Shown here one piece after another: positions 60,091-64,000 of a DNA stretch of 64,000 bases. The translations under genes were made by a program, and so were the position numbers. Origin of the DNA: Flavobacteriales bacterium UBA6693 (GTDB lineage: Bacteria > Bacteroidota > Bacteroidia > Flavobacteriales > Weeksellaceae); assembly GCA_002454815.1 (NCBI GenBank), contig DKJL01000012.1, positions 1 through 64,000 on the forward strand. Reading direction: 5' to 3'. The notes beneath the pieces are model-generated. The model did no database searches. It was not told the DNA's origin and worked only from the letters and a program-made list of their open reading frames with translations. Every line of letters starts with the position of its first letter. The stretch's first letter is position 1.

Positions 60091-60648
60091 ATGATTGATT
60101 TTTGTGCAATTGATTTTGAAACTGCGACTCACGAACGCAATTCGGCCTGCGAGATGGGCATCTGCGTGGTGGAAAACGGCCAGGTTGTAAAAACACAAAC
60201 GTGGCTGATCCGTCCACCGAGTTTTCCTTATTTCAGTCCAAGAAATATCGCAGTTCATGGTATCACGCCCGACGATGTTCATGAGGCTCCGACCTTTGAC
60301 GAAATCTGGCACGAGGCTGCAGATTTAATGTACGGAAATCTTATGATTGCACACAATGCGGGTTTCGATGCAGGTGTGCTACGCAGCTGTCTGGACCATT
60401 ACGGTTTTTTCAGACCAAAACTTTCGTATTTGTGCAGCATTTCTCTTGCAAAAAAATCCTGGAAAAATTTACCTAGATATGGATTAAAAAGTCTGGCGGA
60501 TCATCATGCGCTTTCATTTAATCATCACCGTGCCGGCGACGATGCCGAGGTCTGCGCGAAAATTTCTTTACTTGCTTTTAATCAGTTAATGGTCACCAGA
60601 AATGATGAAGTGCAGGAAGTAATGAAAAAGAACCTCAAAGTCCTGTAG
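60091..60648 (+). CDS. DnaQ-like 3'-5' exonuclease
   Basis: A 185-residue DEDDh exonuclease. Motif I is CAIDFETATHERNSACEMG (Asp and Glu), motif II contains HNAGFDAGVL, and motif III is HRAGDDAEV. There is no BRCT or polymerase domain. It could proofread or process RNA or DNA ends; the substrate cannot be told. It is 41 bases after the GT2 gene. Confidence 0.9.
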   Translation: MIDFCAIDFETATHERNSACEMGICVVENGQVVKTQTWLIRPPSFPYFSPRNIAVHGITPDDVHEAPTFDEIWHEAADLMYGNLMIAHNAGFDAGVLRSCLDHYGFFRPKLSYLCSISLAKKSWKNLPRYGLKSLADHHALSFNHHRAGDDAEVCAKISLLAFNQLMVTRNDEVQEVMKKNLKVL

Positions 60649-60659
60649 TAGGTTCAAGT

Positions 60660-61046
60660 CTAATTGCCGAGAAGATCAGCGACCAAATTAAATTTTGGTA
60701 CATCAATCTGCAGTTCTTCGTTATTTTCCAAATTCAAGCAATAATAAATTCCGGTCATGCTCCCAATTCCGGATTTTAACATCACATTTGAAAAATAGGT
60801 GAAATCTTCACCAGGCAGAATTTCCGGCGTCAGACCAATTACACCGTCTCCCTCCACTTCAGTAAAACCGAACCCGACATCGTAAATCATCCATTTGCGT
60901 CGCAGCAACTGTATCGGATCTTTTCCGAGATTTTCAATCGTTATATTATAACGAAACACAAAACGGTTTTCCGACGGGAAACTGTTTTTAATGTCATATT
61001 CCGGATACACCGAAACTTTGATATCGAAAGAAATAGTGGAGAACAT
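60660..61046 (-). CDS. apaG: ApaG protein
   Basis: Small immunoglobulin-like beta-sandwich protein, 128 residues from the start at 61046 (MFSTISFDIKVSVYPEYD). RFVFRYNITIENLGKDPIQLLRRKW and GEDFTYFSNVMLKSGIGSMTG are the family signatures. It is linked to cation tolerance and Ap4A control in other bacteria. A ten-residue upstream extension is possible but not favoured. Converges on the exonuclease gene. Confidence 0.92.
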   Translation of the reverse strand: MFSTISFDIKVSVYPEYDIKNSFPSENRFVFRYNITIENLGKDPIQLLRRKWMIYDVGFGFTEVEGDGVIGLTPEILPGEDFTYFSNVMLKSGIGSMTGIYYCLNLENNEELQIDVPKFNLVADLLGN

Positions 61047-61072
61047 GGCAGCAATTTTGAGTTTCAAATACA

Positions 61073-61100
61073 AAAATCCCGCCTTTGTAGGCAGGATTTG
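61073..61100 (-). terminator. Terminator after odhB
   Basis: On the minus strand AAATCCTGCCT, a four-base loop and AGGCGGGATTT form a long stem (one mismatched pair), with T residues following. It lies 28 bases past the odhB stop. Confidence 0.8.
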
Positions 61101-61127
61101 TTTTTTTGATTTAAAAGTTTTAAAAAC

Positions 61128-62384
61128 TTACAGTTCCAAGCCTTTACGCTCGTCGCCGTCCAACAGAAACTCTACCGGATTATCGATCGCTTCTTTTACC
61201 GCGACAAGAAATCCTACTGACTCACGGCCATCGATAATCCGGTGATCGTATGACATTGCCACGTACATCATGGGCCGGATTACGACCTGACCATCTACGG
61301 CTACAGGACGCTGGATAATATTGTGCATTCCCAAAATCGCGGACTGCGGCGGATTAATAATTGGCGTAGACAACATTGATCCGAAGACACCGCCATTGGT
61401 AATTGTAAATGTACCACCTGTCATTTCGTCGACTGTTATTTCGCCATCACGAACGCGTTCAGCCAAAGTTTTGATGCTGTTTTCGATTCCGCGGAAGGAC
61501 ATCGTTTCTGCGTTGCGCACAACAGGCACCATCAGACCTTTTGGACCTGAAACTGCGACAGAGATATCACAGAAATCGTAGTTTACTTTATAATCACCGT
61601 CAATCGACGCGTTTACATCCGGGTACATCTGTAAAGCGCGTGTCACTGCTTTTGTAAAGAACGACATGAAACCAAGACCGATGCCGTGTTTCTGTGCAAA
61701 TTCTTCTTTATACTGTTTTCTCAGGCGAAAAATTTCCGACATATCAACTTCGTTGAACGTAGTGAGCATGGCCGTTTCGTTTTTCACAGAAACTAAACGT
61801 GCAGCCACTTTTCGTCTTAACATCGATAGTTTCGTTGTGTCTGAAGCGCGCGAGCCGGACGTCGAGGTATTGGAACCCATCGCCGGAACGGCGGCTGTCT
61901 GTGCGTCGTCCTTTGTGATTCGCCCATCCTTACCTGACCCGGAAACTGTGCTGGCTTCAACACCTTTCTCATCCAGAATTTTCTTGGCCGCAGGAGAAGG
62001 GGTTCCTGTGGCGTACGTTGTTGCCGGTGCACTTTCTGTTTTTGGAGCTTCCTGCTTCGGAGTTTCCTGTTTTGGAGCTTCTTTGGCAACTTCTTCTTTT
62101 TTGGTATCCGCAGGAGCTTCCTTCGCATCACCTTCAGGCTTAGTGCCTGAACGGTCAATCAAACAAACTACTTGTCCAACGGCTACTAATTCGCCCTCTT
62201 CGGCTTTTAGCGTAATGATACCGCTTTCTTCTGCAGGCAATTCGAGAGTAGCTTTATCAGAATCCACTTCTGCAATCGGCTGATCTTTTTCTACATAGTC
62301 GCCATCTTGCACCAGCCACATTGCGATTTCTACCTCAGTGATGGATTCGCCCGGTGAAGGGACTTTCATTTCTAATATTGACAT
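61128..62384 (-). CDS. sucB: 2-oxoglutarate dehydrogenase E2 (dihydrolipoyl succinyltransferase)
   Basis: Core subunit of the 2-oxoglutarate dehydrogenase complex in the TCA cycle, 418 residues. The lipoyl domain has the modified lysine in DSDKATLEL. An Ala/Pro/Lys/Glu-rich linker leads to a peripheral subunit-binding domain (PAAKKILDEKGVEASTVSGS). The catalytic domain has SYDHRIIDGRESVGFL with the active His and Asp. It follows sucA by 45 bases. Also called odhB. Confidence 0.95.
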   Translation of the reverse strand: MSILEMKVPSPGESITEVEIAMWLVQDGDYVEKDQPIAEVDSDKATLELPAEESGIITLKAEEGELVAVGQVVCLIDRSGTKPEGDAKEAPADTKKEEVAKEAPKQETPKQEAPKTESAPATTYATGTPSPAAKKILDEKGVEASTVSGSGKDGRITKDDAQTAAVPAMGSNTSTSGSRASDTTKLSMLRRKVAARLVSVKNETAMLTTFNEVDMSEIFRLRKQYKEEFAQKHGIGLGFMSFFTKAVTRALQMYPDVNASIDGDYKVNYDFCDISVAVSGPKGLMVPVVRNAETMSFRGIENSIKTLAERVRDGEITVDEMTGGTFTITNGGVFGSMLSTPIINPPQSAILGMHNIIQRPVAVDGQVVIRPMMYVAMSYDHRIIDGRESVGFLVAVKEAIDNPVEFLLDGDERKGLEL

Positions 62385-62429
62385 CGGGTATTTTTTTTAT
62401 TTTCTTAATTAATTAGTGCTTGCTTTAAA

Positions 62430-64000
62430 CTATGCAGTAACGGGGCGTTTTGCCGGTGCATCATCGCGATCGAAAACACGGTTGATGACGTCATTCTGAT
62501 TTCTTTCGAACATCTTGTGGCTGCCTGGCGCCGGAGCACCGCTTGGCACAGGTGCAATAACCTGAATGCCCGTTTCGCGGAAATTTCGCAGGATGAAACC
62601 CCAAGCTCCCATATTTTCCGGTTCCTCCTGAACCCACAGTAATTCTGTTCTCGCCGAGTATTTGTTTAAAATTTCTTCGATCCTGGCGTTATCAAGCGGA
62701 TACAACTGCTCAAAACGCACGAGTGCGATAGTTTCGTTGTTAAGTTCTTCTTTCTTCGCCAACAATTCATAATAAATTTTACCGGAACAAAGCACGAGTT
62801 TTTCCACTTTCGCAGCGTCCACAGTTTGATCATCAATAACCGGCTGGAATTCGCCTGTAGCAAGCTCTTCCATCGAAGAAATTACTTTAGGATGTCGCAG
62901 CAATGATTTCGGAGACATTACAACGAGCGGTTTTCTGAAGTTCCATTTCATTTGTCTTCTGAGCAAATGGAAATAGTTAGCGGGTGTAGTCGCATTGGCC
63001 ACAACAATATTATCATTTGCGCACATCGCCAGAAAACGCTCCAGTCTTGCACTCGAGTGTTCCGCACCCTGCCCTTCAAAACCGTGAGGCAGCAACATTA
63101 CAAGTCCCGCCTGGATTTTCCATTTCTCTTCGGCGGCAACAAGATACTGATCAATAATAATCTGTGCACCATTCATGAAATCTCCAAACTGCGCTTCCCA
63201 GATCGTCAACGTGTTCGGTGACGCCATGGCATATCCGTAATCAAAACCAAGCACACCGTATTCTGATAAATGCGAATTATAAATGTCAAACCTACTGGCA
63301 GAAACATGACGAAGCGGAATGTATTCTTCCTCGGTATCTTCGGTTTTTATAAGAGCGTGGCGGTGAGAGAAAGTGCCGCGTTCTACATCTTCGCCGGAAA
63401 TCCTCACGTTATGTCCTTCCGCTAATAACGAGGCGTACGCCAGCCATTCTGCCAAAGCCCAATCGAGGTGATTGGCTTCGATTGCTTTTAAACGGTTGTC
63501 AAAAAGCCTGGTTACTTTCGAAATAAATTTCTTATCACCTGGCAAAGTGGACATTTTTATGGCCAGCTCCTTCAGTTTAGCAGTGTCGAATGAGGTATCG
63601 ACACCATTGAGCATGGCGCCTTTTGAGGACATCGGATAGCCTTCCCAGTCTTCAGACATGAAAAGATCCAAGGTGTTTTTTTCAATTTCTTTCGAAGCAT
63701 CAAAATCAGCGTCCAACAGTTTTTTAAAGTCCGACTCCATTTTGGTAAGAGTTTCTTTCAAAACGATGCCCTCGCCTAGAAGCTTTTCTTTGTAAATTTC
63801 CCGTGGATTGGGGTGTTTAGAAATAAGTTTGTAGAGATTGGGTTGGGTGAAACGCGGTTCGTCCCCTTCGTTATGCCCATATTTTCTATAACCGAGTAAA
63901 TCCAGGTAAACGTCTTTTCCAAACCGCGCGCGATATTCTGCCGCGAAACGGATGGAATGCACTACTGCCTCCACATCATCTGCGTTCACGTGCATCACCG
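62430..64000 (-). CDS. sucA: 2-oxoglutarate dehydrogenase E1, C-terminal part, cut by the window edge
   Basis: Thiamine-diphosphate decarboxylase subunit of the 2-oxoglutarate dehydrogenase complex. The frame runs from the window edge to 62430, about 523 residues of a protein usually above 900. Visible are the end of the ThDP-binding part (MHVNADDVEAVVHSIRFAAEYRA), YGHNEGDEPRFTQP, and the C-terminal transketolase-type domain (FNSHLSEYGVLGFDYGYAMA-like segment, QAGLVMLLPHGFEGQGAEHSS). The N-terminus lies outside. It is upstream of sucB in the same operon. Confidence 0.95.
   Translation of the reverse strand, partial: VMHVNADDVEAVVHSIRFAAEYRARFGKDVYLDLLGYRKYGHNEGDEPRFTQPNLYKLISKHPNPREIYKEKLLGEGIVLKETLTKMESDFKKLLDADFDASKEIEKNTLDLFMSEDWEGYPMSSKGAMLNGVDTSFDTAKLKELAIKMSTLPGDKKFISKVTRLFDNRLKAIEANHLDWALAEWLAYASLLAEGHNVRISGEDVERGTFSHRHALIKTEDTEEEYIPLRHVSASRFDIYNSHLSEYGVLGFDYGYAMASPNTLTIWEAQFGDFMNGAQIIIDQYLVAAEEKWKIQAGLVMLLPHGFEGQGAEHSSARLERFLAMCANDNIVVANATTPANYFHLLRRQMKWNFRKPLVVMSPKSLLRHPKVISSMEELATGEFQPVIDDQTVDAAKVEKLVLCSGKIYYELLAKKEELNNETIALVRFEQLYPLDNARIEEILNKYSARTELLWVQEEPENMGAWGFILRNFRETGIQVIAPVPSGAPAPGSHKMFERNQNDVINRVFDRDDAPAKRPVTA

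Noticed and set aside
1..64000. tRNA and rRNA genes
   Set aside because: Looked for cloverleaf T-arm motifs and rRNA landmarks in the intergenic spaces; none was convincing.

Overview
The window looks like the chromosome of a flavobacterium of the Chryseobacterium/Kaistella type (Bacteroidota, Weeksellaceae). Support comes from gliding-motility genes gldF and gldG, a secreted peptidase with a type IX secretion sorting tail, an ATP synthase operon without beta and epsilon genes, Bacteroidota-type promoters (TTG, about 20 bases, TAnnTTTG), and very few Shine-Dalgarno sequences. Both ends cut a gene: hisG on the left and 2-oxoglutarate dehydrogenase E1 (sucA) on the right.

Region 1 (1-13000) is core genome. 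It starts with the his operon head, including a leader peptide with four consecutive His codons and an attenuator. Then come two glycosyltransferases, dapD, an NlpC/P60 lipoprotein, prmC, a structured intergenic repeat resembling the Flavo-1 RNA, a rhomboid protease, clpS, a CNNM/CorC-type protein and the ATP synthase operon (atpB-E-F-H-A-G behind a small membrane gene).

Region 2 (about 13000-26800) is accessory and visibly AT-richer. It holds a PadR regulator with a truncated MacB-prefix membrane protein, an arsenic module (ArsR, DUF6428, ACR3 pump) without arsenate reductase, a DUF1801 gene broken by one stop codon, DUF4199 and SRPBCC genes, and a defence block. The defence block is a type I restriction-modification system (hsdR, hsdM, hsdS) overlapping a fourth gene with the layout of the anticodon nuclease RloC: ABC ATPase, zinc-hook CPFC, and an Arg-Glu-His triad. 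A CRISPR repeat plus one 30-base spacer lies just left of this block and a five-repeat array lies just right of it, so the block seems to sit inside an older CRISPR array at a spacer/repeat boundary. No cas gene or anti-repeat was found. Two attC-like imperfect stem structures may record cassette-type capture.

Region 3 (26800-64000) is core again: ffh, three outer-membrane beta-barrel genes, phoH, a SAM hydroxide adenosyltransferase, a HemJ-like gene, gldFG, kbl, an M1 aminopeptidase, a PBP4-type peptidase, priA, proline dehydrogenase, aroB, a fourth beta-barrel gene, and a purine cluster (purF, purC, purL, purB). A SatD/DUF3307 pair sits inside the purine cluster; the SatD N-terminus resembles class III nucleotide cyclases. 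The window ends with an acyltransferase, a GT2 glycosyltransferase, a DnaQ-like exonuclease, apaG and the odhB/sucA pair. No rRNA or tRNA gene was recognised.
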